From the IMG/VR virus record IMGVR_UViG_3300033143_006241, positions 1 to 52,390 of that record: a stretch of 52,390 bases of DNA; one strand, given 5' to 3'. The stretch comes from a virus. The position numbers were made by a program, and so were the translations under genes. The notes under the pieces are model-generated. The model had not been told where the DNA came from, ran no database searches, and was given only the letters and a program-made list of their open reading frames with translations. Below are positions 15,912-24,851 of this stretch, one piece after another. Positions within the stretch are counted from its first letter, which is position 1. The number at the start of each line of letters is the position of its first letter.

Positions 15912-15928
15912 TGCAATAACCATGCCAC
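15912..15928 (-). promoter_or_regulatory. Sigma-54-type promoter P5
   Basis: GTGGCATGGTTATTGCA on the minus strand has the RpoN spacing. The predicted start is near 15901, about 21 bases before the ATG at 15880. It drives the small gene, the M15 peptidase, the unknown gene and the HAD-like gene down to P4. Confidence 0.82.
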
Positions 15929-15941
15929 ATAAAAATAATTT

Positions 15942-16187
15942 TTATCTAAATTTTACAAAACTTTTGGCATAAAAAGAAGGTTCTATAGTAATAGACCACG
16001 TACTAACATTTCCACACTGATCTTCTACACCAATGCGATATACATTATCCCAAGGATTTTCTATTTTTTTAACATGTTTGTACCAATCACGTTTAACAAG
16101 TGCTTTAGCTGCTTGTTTTGGTGAATCTACTTCAAAAATTGTTTTACTTTTTTGTTTGTTTATTACAAACCAACATGTGTATTTCAT
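15942..16187 (-). CDS. Unknown small protein, 81 aa
   Basis: Not recognised. The start M-K-Y-T-C-W-F is chosen over two upstream in-frame ATGs. GAGG lies 9 bases upstream of this ATG, directly abuts the previous one, and the predicted P6 start (near 16230) excludes the longest form. The sequence has SPKQAAKALVKRDWYKHVKK, a basic helix, then short strands (VYRIGVED, WSITIEPSF). Confidence 0.6.
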   Translation of the reverse strand: MKYTCWFVINKQKSKTIFEVDSPKQAAKALVKRDWYKHVKKIENPWDNVYRIGVEDQCGNVSTWSITIEPSFYAKSFVKFR

Positions 16188-16240
16188 ATCAAACATCCTC
16201 AACAAAATTTCTTTTAAACCAATATACACCTATCACAGTA

Positions 16241-16257
16241 CGCAATATTTATGCCAA
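16241..16257 (-). promoter_or_regulatory. Sigma-54-type promoter P6
   Basis: TTGGCATAAATATTGCG on the minus strand fits the consensus. Its -24 box encodes the final L-A-stop of the reductase gene ending at 16249. The predicted start is near 16230, giving a leader of about 43 bases to 16187. Confidence 0.82.
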
Positions 16258-17055
16258 ATGAAATTTTTTCATTTCTTCGATTTGTTGTTTTAATTCTGGT
16301 ATAACTATTTTAATATCATTACGTGAAGAAGATAAAGTTCTATCACATTTTATTTCTGTCTCATACAGAATTACTTTGATATTTAAATTATATATATAAG
16401 ATATTAGATTAACCAATTCACGTTTATTTACACTGGTAGGAGAAAATATATGTTTTATACCTTTCCAATACATTTTGTTTTCTACCACATACTCACAAAC
16501 TTTAGCAAACTGTAAACAAGTAATACCATTCCAAAAATGATTAGTATATCCTTTAACTTCCTTATTTTTATTAGATTTTATCCATTCTACTAAAGACCTT
16601 GCTTGTTTAATTTCTTCACCTATAATTGAAGTTCTTATAACAGTAGCATTTTCTGGTTCACCCAAAGATTTAGTAACTCCATAAATATCAGTAGCATCAT
16701 GTTTACAATGTTCGTTGTAATTACCTTGTAACCCCGTCCAAACACAATCAGTAGAAATTTGAAGCAAATTACAACTAATTTTCTCACACGCATTAGCTAA
16801 TATATAAGGAAAAACAGAATTAACTTTTATAAATTCTAATTTATTTATATTTTTTCTTTGTTTTATAATACCCATACAGTTTATTATAACATCATCAGTA
16901 CTTAAATTTAAAAAATCTAAATCCTCTGCTTCTGCTATCTTAGAAGCATCTAGTTCTATTCTAGATAAACCAATTACATTATAGTTTTTAGATTTGAGAT
17001 ATATATATACATATCTACCTAACATTCCTGTATAACCTAACACAAAAATTTTCAT
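16249..17055 (-). CDS. dTDP-4-dehydrorhamnose-reductase-like SDR, 268 aa
   Basis: An extended short-chain dehydrogenase of the RmlD type: N-terminal nucleotide motif G-Y-T-G-M-L-G (8-14), S-T-D-C-V-W in the strand with the catalytic serine/threonine region, and Y-G-V-T-K as the Y-x3-K pair. RmlD-like enzymes reduce 4-keto nucleotide sugars. It overlaps the 4,6-dehydratase gene by 4 bases, so it most likely reduces that enzyme's product. With the 2-epimerase at 30634-31650 this resembles the UDP-L-QuiNAc or UDP-L-FucNAc pathway. The exact sugar is an inference. Confidence 0.8.
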   Translation of the reverse strand: MKIFVLGYTGMLGRYVYIYLKSKNYNVIGLSRIELDASKIAEAEDLDFLNLSTDDVIINCMGIIKQRKNINKLEFIKVNSVFPYILANACEKISCNLLQISTDCVWTGLQGNYNEHCKHDATDIYGVTKSLGEPENATVIRTSIIGEEIKQARSLVEWIKSNKNKEVKGYTNHFWNGITCLQFAKVCEYVVENKMYWKGIKHIFSPTSVNKRELVNLISYIYNLNIKVILYETEIKCDRTLSSSRNDIKIVIPELKQQIEEMKKFHLA

Positions 17056-18053
17056 TTCTTTAAAAACCCACCCTTCATTAATAAATTATAAAGATACTTT
17101 TTATCTTTTATTTTATCCGCCGAAGAAAATTCTTTAAAAGAAACTTTCTTTAGAGAACTAATATTGGAGTAATCTCTGCCAATACTTAATTCTGGTAATA
17201 TAGTATAATAATCATCATTAAATATATAAGACCTGCAAGATTCATGCTCCGATATTAAAATTTCATGTAATTTTTCGCCTTCTCTTGTACCAATTTCTTC
17301 TATACTTGTATTTTCATTACCATAAAATTCAATTAAAACTTTAGCTAAATCAGAAATATAAAATGTAGGCATATGCATTACGAACGTTTCTCCACCAATG
17401 CTACTTTCAGTAGCTTGAAACAATAAAGATATAGCTTCGGATAAAGTTAAAAAAAACCTAGTCATTCTATTATCAGTAATTGTTATTTTGTTTGATTTTT
17501 TTATTTGTTCAATAAAAAAAGGAACTACGCTACCATTAGATCCTAAAACGTTTCCACCTCTAATACAAACGAAAGCAGTTTTATCTGTTAAGGTATTTGC
17601 TTGTATTATTAATTTTTCGCCCACAGCTTTTGTCATACCATATAAACTATTTGGGGCTACTGCTTTATCAGATGATACATCGATAACTTTTTTAACACCG
17701 TGTTTAATAGCTGCATTTATAATATTTATTGTACCATCTATATTTGTTTTTATAGATTCTTGTGGTTGATTCTCACAAACAGGCACATGTTTCAATGCCG
17801 CCAAATGGAAAACACAGTCTATGCCCCTACTAAACAGCCTATCTACGGCGTTAGCATCTCTAACATCACCAATGACATACTCAATACGCTTGTCATTAAA
17901 CTTTCTTTGCATGTTTACTTGAGCAAGCTCTCCACGTGAAAATATAATTATTTTTTTTGGTTGCTTATTAAGTAGTTGTTTTGTTAATTCTTGGCCCCAT
18001 GATCCAGTACCGCCTGTACAAAGTATTACAGAATTTTTAAATAAATCATTCAT
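17052..18053 (-). CDS. UDP-GlcNAc 4,6-dehydratase of the PseB/CapE/WbjB type, 333 aa
   Basis: An inverting 4,6-dehydratase of the polysaccharide-biosynthesis (CapD/FlaA1) group. Nucleotide motif TGGTGSWG (14-21), R-D-A-N-A-V-D and H-L-A-A-L-K-H-V-P strands, and the catalytic S-S-D-K-A-V with Y-G-M-T-K are present. The family converts UDP-GlcNAc to a 4-keto-6-deoxy sugar with C5 inversion. It has the usual family length and no membrane domain, unlike the long CapD/WbpM enzymes. It is the first of a coupled pair with the RmlD-like reductase. Confidence 0.85.
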   Translation of the reverse strand: MNDLFKNSVILCTGGTGSWGQELTKQLLNKQPKKIIIFSRGELAQVNMQRKFNDKRIEYVIGDVRDANAVDRLFSRGIDCVFHLAALKHVPVCENQPQESIKTNIDGTINIINAAIKHGVKKVIDVSSDKAVAPNSLYGMTKAVGEKLIIQANTLTDKTAFVCIRGGNVLGSNGSVVPFFIEQIKKSNKITITDNRMTRFFLTLSEAISLLFQATESSIGGETFVMHMPTFYISDLAKVLIEFYGNENTSIEEIGTREGEKLHEILISEHESCRSYIFNDDYYTILPELSIGRDYSNISSLKKVSFKEFSSADKIKDKKYLYNLLMKGGFLKK

Positions 18054-18104
18054 GTTTTTATATTTCCTATTTTATCTTTATAATATTCTTTCCAATAATT
18101 TCGG

Positions 18105-19088
18105 TTATGGCCGGTTTTTTCCTTGTAATATATTCATCCAACTATCTGTCATCTCATACATTATTTTCTCAAAAGTGTATATAGGTTTCCAACCAAGAAT
18201 TTTTCTAATTTTTGTTGAATCCCCCTTTAAATATGGTAATTCCTCTGGACGCAAGTATTTTGGATTTTGAATAACATAATCTTTATAGTTTAAACCCAAA
18301 TATTTAAATACAATATCGCACATTTCTCTAACAGAGTGTGTTTCCATTGTACTGACAACAAAATCATCTGGATTTTTATAATTTATTATTGCGTACATTG
18401 CCCTGACATAATCCTTAGAATGACCCCAATCTCTATAAGAATCTATGTTTCCTAATTCAAGTTTATCAAGCATGCCTAATTTAATCAGACAAGCGCCATT
18501 AACAACCTTACTTGTTACAAAGTTACTTCCCCTTCTCGGCGATTCGTGATTAAATAATATACCATTGCAAGCATGCAGATTATATGCCCTTCTGTAATGT
18601 CTTACAATATTGTACCCAAATACTTTTGCACATCCATAAGGAGAAACAGGATTCATAATTGTAGTTTCTCTTTGAAAATTATCCTTTTCAACACTCAACC
18701 CAAACATCTCAGAAGAACTTGCTTGATAAAATTTCGAAGTAGGGCATAGTCTTTTAAAAGCTTCTAGTAAATTAATCACACCAACCGCATTTGTTTGTAC
18801 TGTAAATTGCGGTATATCAAAACTTATTCTAACCTGACTTTGTGCCGCTAAATTATACACCTCGTCAGGCCTGACCTCAGTTAGTATTTTTTCTAACGAT
18901 GTTTGATCCAATAAATCACCGTAATACGTATGTAAATCATTTTTTATAGCTTCTACACGATATTGCTGGTTCTCTACAACCGAATGCCTTCTAATAATAC
19001 CATATACCTCATAACCTAAATTTAATAAATATTCAGCCAGATAACTTCCATCTTGTCCTGTTATTCCTGTAATTAACGCTTTTTTCAT
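18105..19088 (-). CDS. gmd: GDP-mannose 4,6-dehydratase, 327 aa
   Basis: It converts GDP-D-mannose to GDP-4-keto-6-deoxy-D-mannose using NADP. Hallmarks are GITGQDGSYLAE (8-19), IIRRHS, the active-site S-S-E with Y-G-C-A-K, NHESPRRGSNFVT, and the RDWGHSKDYVRAM segment. Length and order are fully typical. Its product can feed the reductase at 19345-20331 (toward GDP-D-rhamnose) or the synthase at 28611-29540 (toward GDP-L-fucose). Confidence 0.95.
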   Translation of the reverse strand: MKKALITGITGQDGSYLAEYLLNLGYEVYGIIRRHSVVENQQYRVEAIKNDLHTYYGDLLDQTSLEKILTEVRPDEVYNLAAQSQVRISFDIPQFTVQTNAVGVINLLEAFKRLCPTSKFYQASSSEMFGLSVEKDNFQRETTIMNPVSPYGCAKVFGYNIVRHYRRAYNLHACNGILFNHESPRRGSNFVTSKVVNGACLIKLGMLDKLELGNIDSYRDWGHSKDYVRAMYAIINYKNPDDFVVSTMETHSVREMCDIVFKYLGLNYKDYVIQNPKYLRPEELPYLKGDSTKIRKILGWKPIYTFEKIMYEMTDSWMNILQGKNRP

Positions 19089-19182
19089 AAGACATCTCCA
19101 TTATTTTTTAATATTTGGCATTTTTTCAACATCAGGATACTTGGATAAGTCATAGAATTGTATAATTACCACTATAACCATT

Positions 19183-19293
19183 TACATCAAACGCTTTGTC
19201 CATAAGAATAACCCCTCTCGCAGCATCTTCTGTGTCATATAATTTATATCTCTCATAGGATAGTAACTCACCTCCATAAGGAGGATTAAGAAA
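19183..19293 (-). pseudogene. Open-frame fragment in a gap, possible gene remnant
   Basis: The 256-base gap between two SDR genes has a 36-codon open frame without a start codon (begins F-L-N-P-P-Y-G-G-E, ends M-T-K-R-L-M). A shift of frame at its end would continue as K-A-F-D-V-N-G-Y-S-G-N-Y to a TGA at 19151. This looks like a frameshifted end of a former gene. The family is not recognised. Confidence 0.35.
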
Positions 19294-19344
19294 CTAAACT
19301 TTTTTTATATTTTTTCCTTTTCAATATCTTATTTTTCATGATCA

Positions 19345-20331
19345 TTATATATTGTTTCCAATCTTTCTAATCCAATAAGCCAGTAAATTTTTTAATGTTG
19401 TTGTAATATCAATAACAGGTTTCCATCCAGTCAGGTTTTTTAATTCTGTCGAATCTCCTCTCTGTATCTGTATGTCTATATCTCTCCAAAACTTAGGATT
19501 AATTCTCTGCTCAACCTCTGATAAATCAAACCCAGCCAATTTTATAAGTGTATCTGTAAAAAACTGCATTTTATGTATGTCTTCACCACAAACATTAAAT
19601 ATATTACCATTAGATTTATCATTTATCATCAACAAATAATACGCATTTACACAATCTCGTACATCTATTACAATTCTTTTGGTACCGAGATTACCAATAT
19701 CTAAAATTTTTTCTTTTAAACCTAGTTTCATTTTAGCTATTTGAAAAGCATCAGATGATATTGAAAATATTTTACCTCTTCTCGGCCCCGTATGCGAAAA
19801 TGCTCTCGTAATATATCCTTTTATGAAACCATTGTTCATTCTTTCTTGCATATATAAATCAATACTAGCTTTTGTTACAGCATACGGGTTACTCGGAAAT
19901 AATTTATTAGTTATTCGCAATATTCCGTCATCTTTACAACTATCTCCATAAACTTCAGACGTAGAACAAAACATAAATTTAGTATCTGTTTTTTCTATGG
20001 CTGTTATAAGATTTAAAGACGCCATTACATTGTCTTCAAAAGTCATTATGGGATCTTTAAAACTTGTTGGCGGATGTGATTGAGCTGCTAGATGAAATAT
20101 ACCATCAAATTTTTCTTTATCTATTAACTTTTTTACCCCATAATAATGCTTCAAATCTAAATAATGAAAAATTATTTTTTCATGTTCATTAGGCATTAAT
20201 ATATCTAGTAAATCAATCTCTCTGCCATTTGACGCTCTAACAACAGCATGTATTTCGTGTTTTTTGTTCAACAAAAGACTAGCTAAATGAGGTCCAGCAA
20301 AACCAGTTATACCAGTAATTAGATATTTCAT
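19345..20331 (-). CDS. NAD-dependent epimerase/reductase, GDP-4-keto-6-deoxymannose reductase (RMD)-like, 328 aa
   Basis: An extended SDR: GITGFAGPHLASLL (7-20), HLAAQSHPPTSF, C-S-T-S-E-V-Y-G with P-Y-A-V-T-K as the catalytic serine and Y-x3-K, and RAFSHTGPRRG, a motif typical of GDP-6-deoxy-D-mannose reductases and close Gmd relatives. Placed behind gmd it most likely reduces GDP-4-keto-6-deoxymannose to GDP-D-rhamnose. A 4-epimerase or another reductase of the same family cannot be excluded. Confidence 0.75.
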   Translation of the reverse strand: MKYLITGITGFAGPHLASLLLNKKHEIHAVVRASNGREIDLLDILMPNEHEKIIFHYLDLKHYYGVKKLIDKEKFDGIFHLAAQSHPPTSFKDPIMTFEDNVMASLNLITAIEKTDTKFMFCSTSEVYGDSCKDDGILRITNKLFPSNPYAVTKASIDLYMQERMNNGFIKGYITRAFSHTGPRRGKIFSISSDAFQIAKMKLGLKEKILDIGNLGTKRIVIDVRDCVNAYYLLMINDKSNGNIFNVCGEDIHKMQFFTDTLIKLAGFDLSEVEQRINPKFWRDIDIQIQRGDSTELKNLTGWKPVIDITTTLKNLLAYWIRKIGNNI

Positions 20332-20378
20332 ATTATTATGTATCTCCTTTATATTTTATAATACCTATAACCTTATTT

Positions 20379-21098
20379 TTAAAGAAAAAAATATTCTATA
20401 TTATCATAAATATATGTATTATAATACCGTTTAAATGATATAGTATTAATTTCTGGTTTTGTTTTATCTTGTTTAATAGCTGACGATAAAGAATTTGCAC
20501 CAGAGTTGAAAAAAATACTTTTAACACAGCTGTTTATTAAATCACAATATTCGTAAATATTATTTATAAATATTGGATCATTCTTTGTTTTTTTAATATT
20601 TTTGATGTTAAAACTATTTGTATTTATATTATTGAAATTTATTAAATAATAATCGTCAGGCAATATATTATTTAATATGTTTATAACATCATCAATAACA
20701 TTTTTATATTCATCTATTAATGTTATTGATGTCAAATCTACAATTGTATAATTTTTATATTTTTCTATATATTTAAAATCATAATATATCCTTGGATACT
20801 TATTTACTGACTCTTTAAAATATATTGTTTCAAAACACTGAACAATACTATCATTATCATTTTTTCTTCCCGAATTTGAAATATGTATATTACCAGCATT
20901 GGGGGCTTTATCAGAAAACCCTTTAAAATATGGATTATGTTTCCATACTAAATCAAATATTTCATTATTTCTAAAAATATTTTTTGATTGGGAACTTAAA
21001 TAAAAATCCATATTATTTTTATAACATAGTTCTGGCAACGTACTAAAAGCTAAACTATCCCCCAATCCTCCCCACTTTAATAACAATACCATTTCCAT
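20379..21098 (-). CDS. GT9 (heptosyltransferase)-like protein, 239 aa
   Basis: The start L-L-L-K-W-G-G-L-G-D-S-L-A-F-S-T-L-P-E-L has the G-G-L-G-D loop of GT-B family 9 glycosyltransferases. The C-terminal part has I-F-F-N-S-G-A-N-S-L-S-S-A, similar to the acceptor/donor region of that family. It is shorter than heptosyltransferases (usually over 300 residues) and the middle is asparagine-rich. The start overlaps the end of a decayed fragment, which suggests former coupling. Confidence 0.5.
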   Translation of the reverse strand: MEMVLLLKWGGLGDSLAFSTLPELCYKNNMDFYLSSQSKNIFRNNEIFDLVWKHNPYFKGFSDKAPNAGNIHISNSGRKNDNDSIVQCFETIYFKESVNKYPRIYYDFKYIEKYKNYTIVDLTSITLIDEYKNVIDDVINILNNILPDDYYLINFNNINTNSFNIKNIKKTKNDPIFINNIYEYCDLINSCVKSIFFNSGANSLSSAIKQDKTKPEINTISFKRYYNTYIYDNIEYFFL

Positions 21099-21268
21099 GT
21101 GATAACCTTCATAATACTTATTTTATCTTCCCAATATTTAAAAGATAATTTATCTATATTCCACTCAATATTATTATATGTTATATATTCTTTTTCAAGA
21201 AATTTTTCAATTATTTCTTCCCAATTATTAACAAAATATACAGATAAATCTGTATAATGCTGCTTTTT
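21077..21268 (-). pseudogene. Decayed glycosyltransferase C-terminus
   Basis: An open frame with no start codon reads H-Y-T-D-L-S-V-Y-F-V-N-N-W-E-E-I-I-E-K-F-L, then I-D-K-L-S-F-K-Y-W-E-D-K-I. This resembles the end of exostosin-like or related glycosyltransferases (P-V-x-x-V-x-x-W, then L-x-x-x-Y-W). Upstream sequence to about 21340 encodes matching pieces (MVWIPIKYRDIYI, MNTIFIEKAALY) in other frames, broken by stops. The fragment overlaps the next start codon by about 20 bases. Best read as a frameshifted remnant, or as sequencing error if the assembly is poor. Confidence 0.55.
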
Positions 21269-21348
21269 CTATAAAAATAGTATTCATATATAAATATCCC
21301 TATATTTTATAGGTATCCATACCATTTTTTCATTTTGTACAAAATCTA

Positions 21349-22251
21349 TCATGATAAATACTTACTTAAATTTTTTGAATGAATATGTAAATTATTAATA
21401 AATACCTTATTATCATCATAATAAAAATAAGGAATCTTCAAACCATCTACGAACTCAAATTTTACATCACAGGTGGAATTGTTAATAAATTCTTGACCTA
21501 CATAATGATCAGAGGGTTTTACTCTGGGTCCTTCTGTTCTTGAACCGCCCACATACTGTCCATAACTGGCAGGATCAAATATTGACTTAAAATAATTATA
21601 ATTATAAGAATATTTACCGTATGGTAAAATAGGAAAATAATTTAAATAATCTTTACCAAACTCTTTTGAATACAAATATAATAATACCATTTCATTAATC
21701 ATTGTTTTTATATTATATTTCTTTATTAAACTCTGTAATTTTTCAGATTCATACAACTCTATAAAAAAGTTATTCATATGTTTTAGTGATTTATAATTTT
21801 TTATATAAAAATACCCTGTTATACATTTATCTTGCCCACAAGGAGTTATAGCCATGTTTTTAAATATTTCTTCATATTTTTTTTCATAATCATTTACATT
21901 ATGGTACAATAAAATATCATTTTCAATATGTATTACATCTTCTATATCATACTCTTTCATTAGCCACTCGATATAATAAAATCGAGCTGCTGCGACTGAC
22001 CAAAAATTGTTTTTACCAAAAAATGAATAAAATTTATTTAATTTATTTAATTTAACATTTGATATATTTACTATATTAACATTGTATCTTTCCATGAAAT
22101 TACTATCCACATTTGCATCTGTTAATAAATATAAATTACAATCATTAAATTTTCTTGTTTGATTTATACAATCATCTATATATGATGGTAATCTCGGTAT
22201 ACAGTATAAATCTTTATCATCGCAGTTTATATGAACTAAAACAATATTCAT
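21349..22251 (-). CDS. Putative GT-A glycosyltransferase, 300 aa
   Basis: The N-terminal half has a Rossmann-like start (MNIVLVHINCDD), R-K-F-N-D-C-N-L-Y-L-L-T-D, and V-I-H-I-E-N-D-I-L, which occupies the place of the DxD metal site in GT-A enzymes. A later S-Y-G-Q-Y-V-G-G-S-R-T-E-G-P segment is distinctive but not a motif I can name. No membrane segment is seen. It lies in the run of glycan genes, and the acceptor and donor are unknown. Confidence 0.6.
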   Translation of the reverse strand: MNIVLVHINCDDKDLYCIPRLPSYIDDCINQTRKFNDCNLYLLTDANVDSNFMERYNVNIVNISNVKLNKLNKFYSFFGKNNFWSVAAARFYYIEWLMKEYDIEDVIHIENDILLYHNVNDYEKKYEEIFKNMAITPCGQDKCITGYFYIKNYKSLKHMNNFFIELYESEKLQSLIKKYNIKTMINEMVLLYLYSKEFGKDYLNYFPILPYGKYSYNYNYFKSIFDPASYGQYVGGSRTEGPRVKPSDHYVGQEFINNSTCDVKFEFVDGLKIPYFYYDDNKVFINNLHIHSKNLSKYLS

Positions 22252-22265
22252 CTCTTAATATTTCT

Positions 22266-22736
22266 TTATTTTATCACACCAAACACATCATAACGTTCAT
22301 AGGGTCTTCCTAATTTCTTAGATACCATTCTCATTAACTCTAGTTCAGCTACTCTATTAATATCATCAAAAATCATTGGTACATCAATATTGAAACTTTC
22401 TAAGTTGTGAAAAAACCCAATCCTACCTATATCACCTGTTGGACCATCAACAAGAATTAAATCATATTCTTTTTCTTCTAATGATCTCATAATAGAATCA
22501 ATATCATACCACCTATAATTTTCATATTCTTTAATTTGAGAGTATATATAATTATTGTGATATCTATTTACAAAATTCATATTATGTTCTACTGATATAA
22601 CATCCCAATTCTTCAATAAATATTTTGTTCCATCACCACTACCAAATTCTAATATTATTTTTCTTTTTTCTAAATATCCTTGAATATATTTATATACACT
22701 TTCATCTATAGACCACTCATCTGTTTTTTTATACAT
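22266..22736 (-). CDS. SAM-dependent methyltransferase-like protein, 156 aa
   Basis: Class I methyltransferase pattern: motif I ILEFGSGDGTKYLL (28-41), motif II VISVEHN with the acidic/His position for the ribose, and motif IV YDLILVDGP. It is small and lacks an obvious substrate-binding insertion. It may methylate a sugar of the glycan made here. Its start overlaps the end of the upstream gene by about 30 bases. Confidence 0.6.
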   Translation of the reverse strand: MYKKTDEWSIDESVYKYIQGYLEKRKIILEFGSGDGTKYLLKNWDVISVEHNMNFVNRYHNNYIYSQIKEYENYRWYDIDSIMRSLEEKEYDLILVDGPTGDIGRIGFFHNLESFNIDVPMIFDDINRVAELELMRMVSKKLGRPYERYDVFGVIK

Positions 22737-23455
22737 TTATTTATCCTATTTAATACACAACTACCAGCCACACCGTGATCATCATCAATTGGACAAAGTA
22801 ACTCTTTTTTTGGTATCATCATAATATGTTCATATTTTTGATTATAATGTGGTAATTCGAATGGGTGAGGTTTAAAACTTCTTAACTCCCTATCCCAAAA
22901 TTTATATGCAAACCTTTTATTATAAATACAATTCACACCTATAAAATATCGGTACTTGTATGTTTTTGTTACTAAATTCTGATTATCATTATTCATCAAA
23001 ACTACTTTACAATTATCATCCTCGTATATTGGTGTTATTTGTTTATAACTTTCATTTTCTAATTTATTGAATGTAGCCTTTATTAAATCTACATCATATT
23101 TCTTAGCCATTTTTAGAATTTTTTCTATATAATTTATATTTTGACAGATTAACACATGATCTTCCTCAAAATGTAAAATATAATCTGAATTTGATTGATT
23201 TAATTTATCTATATAAATGTTATTAAAATATCCACCATTAAATGTTAAAGAATATGTTTTAAAATTATCATCCACAATTTTTATAAGTTCCTCTTTGAGT
23301 TCTACATTAGCTATATTTACATATAAACCTGAATTGAGAATTTTTTCACTTTCAATAACCATTTTGAAGAATTTTATTCTATCTCTTATTGTTCTTTCTT
23401 GTCCATTATAGCCAATTGTTGGACTTATTTTTATATTACCTATTATATCTAACAT
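22706..23455 (-). CDS. Putative GT-A glycosyltransferase, 249 aa
   Basis: The S-D-Y-I-L-H-F-E-E-D-H-V-L segment near residue 93 is the acidic metal site of a GT-A fold, preceded by a GYFNNIYIDKLNQ helix. The C-terminal third has Y-F-I-G-V-N-C-I-Y-N-K and G-V-A-G-S. A family assignment is not possible. It lies 4 bases after the exostosin-like gene and overlaps the methyltransferase gene. Confidence 0.55.
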   Translation of the reverse strand: MLDIIGNIKISPTIGYNGQERTIRDRIKFFKMVIESEKILNSGLYVNIANVELKEELIKIVDDNFKTYSLTFNGGYFNNIYIDKLNQSNSDYILHFEEDHVLICQNINYIEKILKMAKKYDVDLIKATFNKLENESYKQITPIYEDDNCKVVLMNNDNQNLVTKTYKYRYFIGVNCIYNKRFAYKFWDRELRSFKPHPFELPHYNQKYEHIMMIPKKELLCPIDDDHGVAGSCVLNRINKCIKKQMSGL

Positions 23456-23458
23456 TCT

Positions 23459-24289
23459 TTACTCTAGTTCATTCAAATTTATCATTATTGTTTTTTGTAA
23501 ATTTTCATAATTAAAATACTCATCATATATATTTATAACACTTTTCATCATTTCTATCCTTCTTTGTTCTGGAACTGAGACTAGTATTTGTGGTATTTTT
23601 TCCACATCTTTTTCTTTTATTATAACAGAGAACGATGACCAATCAATTGCGTTTTCTAATGGTAATTTATATCCATCTGAGATTATCACTGGAATAGTAC
23701 CACTTGCCATTGATTCCCAAAGTCTTATCGAACTTACACCTGTTCCTCTTGGACACAAAGAAAATATTGATTCAGTTAACATTTTTTTGTAAATATGTAC
23801 AAATCTAACATTATTAAAAAACATAGAGGACACACAATGCTTAGGAAACATTTTTATTAAAGTTTCTCTTACTTTATGAGTAGGTGCGCCTTGAAAGGAA
23901 AACAATTTTGTTTTTTTATGATAATTCACTCTTTCTCCAACATTTATTATAGTGTGCGGTATTGAGATATGATTATTATTTTCAGATGCATGAACACTAA
24001 AAAATAAATTACCATAAGTTTCTATATTATCTATATAATAATTTATAGAATGTGTAATAAATATTAAATTTTTATTTCTTTTTTCTGTATGTAAATCTAC
24101 TTGTTCTTGAAAATATTTCATGCCACTATCACCAAAATTTGTCATAATACAAGCATTACTTAAATTTATAAATGTAAACTTATCTGATATATTTTCTTTA
24201 TTATTAAGCATTTTCTCCTTCATAATTTTCTCTAATGGTGCAGGATAAACACAATCAACGTATAATGGGTTTGTTTTTAAATATTTCAT
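23459..24289 (-). CDS. Exostosin-like (GT47-type) glycosyltransferase, 276 aa
   Basis: The C-terminal donor-binding region is clear: F-S-L-C-P-R-G-T-G-V-S-S-I-R-L-W-E-S-M-A, followed by SGTIPVIISDGYKLP and IDWSSFSVII, the signature of exostosin/GT47 proteins and of related phage and bacterial surface-glycan enzymes. The N-terminal half is a Rossmann-like acceptor domain. It sits 2 bases from the phosphodiesterase-like gene. The decayed fragment at 21077-21268 appears to be from a comparable enzyme. Confidence 0.78.
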   Translation of the reverse strand: MKYLKTNPLYVDCVYPAPLEKIMKEKMLNNKENISDKFTFINLSNACIMTNFGDSGMKYFQEQVDLHTEKRNKNLIFITHSINYYIDNIETYGNLFFSVHASENNNHISIPHTIINVGERVNYHKKTKLFSFQGAPTHKVRETLIKMFPKHCVSSMFFNNVRFVHIYKKMLTESIFSLCPRGTGVSSIRLWESMASGTIPVIISDGYKLPLENAIDWSSFSVIIKEKDVEKIPQILVSVPEQRRIEMMKSVINIYDEYFNYENLQKTIMINLNELE

Positions 24290-24291
24290 TT

Positions 24292-24738
24292 TTATATATA
24301 TTTTATTATGTAATCACTACATATACCATAACAACCTTCCAATTCTGCTTCAGTATATTCTACTTGTTCTGGCAACACAGCAATTGATAACTTAGTTAAT
24401 CGTCTGCCTGGGTATGTCCATAATTTATTAGTATTTGTTAATGTCACATCATCTTCTTGATGCCAAAAATATTTTATATCATATTCAATATTATTAAAAT
24501 ATACTAAAGCATCTATATTTTTACAATGTATCCACAATTTATTTATTCTGTCTCTAATCCATCTAAAATTAATACCATGTTGTGGTTCATCATGCCCCAA
24601 ATATATTATTCCATCTACTAACCATATATCAACCTCTACATCATAACCATCTTTAATAGCTAAATCTATATAATTTGGTTCATTTTCATATGATTCTATT
24701 CTTCCATTTATATTTCCTCTGTGAGATATTAATATCAT
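24292..24738 (-). CDS. Glycerophosphodiester phosphodiesterase-like protein, 148 aa
   Basis: The sequence begins M-I-L-I-S-H-R-G-N, continues E-N-E-P-N-Y-I and Y-D-V-E-V-D-I-W-L, and has L-G-H-D-E-P: the HRG, E-N, E-x-D and H-D catalytic signature of the GDPD/PI-PLC-like barrel. It is only 148 residues, about 60 percent of a usual GDPD, so it is a compact member or a truncated barrel. In capsule loci such genes accompany phosphoglycerol or phospho-sugar chemistry. Its ATG overlaps the stop of an in-frame extension of the preceding gene. Confidence 0.7.
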   Translation of the reverse strand: MILISHRGNINGRIESYENEPNYIDLAIKDGYDVEVDIWLVDGIIYLGHDEPQHGINFRWIRDRINKLWIHCKNIDALVYFNNIEYDIKYFWHQEDDVTLTNTNKLWTYPGRRLTKLSIAVLPEQVEYTEAELEGCYGICSDYIIKYI

Positions 24739-24851
24739 TTTAAGTATTTATCATTTTTTGAACTTAATGTTTTAACTATACAAGTAATAACATCATTTAG
24801 ACATTTAAAATATGAATCTTCATAGTAACCTAAATTACTTTTTTTTCTTTT
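24735..24851 (-). other. In-frame extension behind the amber stop of the HAD-nucleotidyltransferase gene
   Basis: After the TAG stop at 24852 the same frame stays open for 38 codons (K-R-K-K-S-N-L-G-Y-Y-E-D-S-Y-F-K-C-L-N-D to K-Y-L-K) and ends TGA in an ATGA overlap with the next gene. It has no start codon of its own. The neat overlap suggests it was once translated as the C-terminus of the upstream gene, and that the TAG is either a nonsense change or read through at low level. Confidence 0.45.

Noticed and set aside
19089-19344. TTTGGCATTTTTTCAACA in the gap as an eleventh promoter
   Set aside because: It lies on the plus strand, opposite to the genes, and has no GC at the -12 position.
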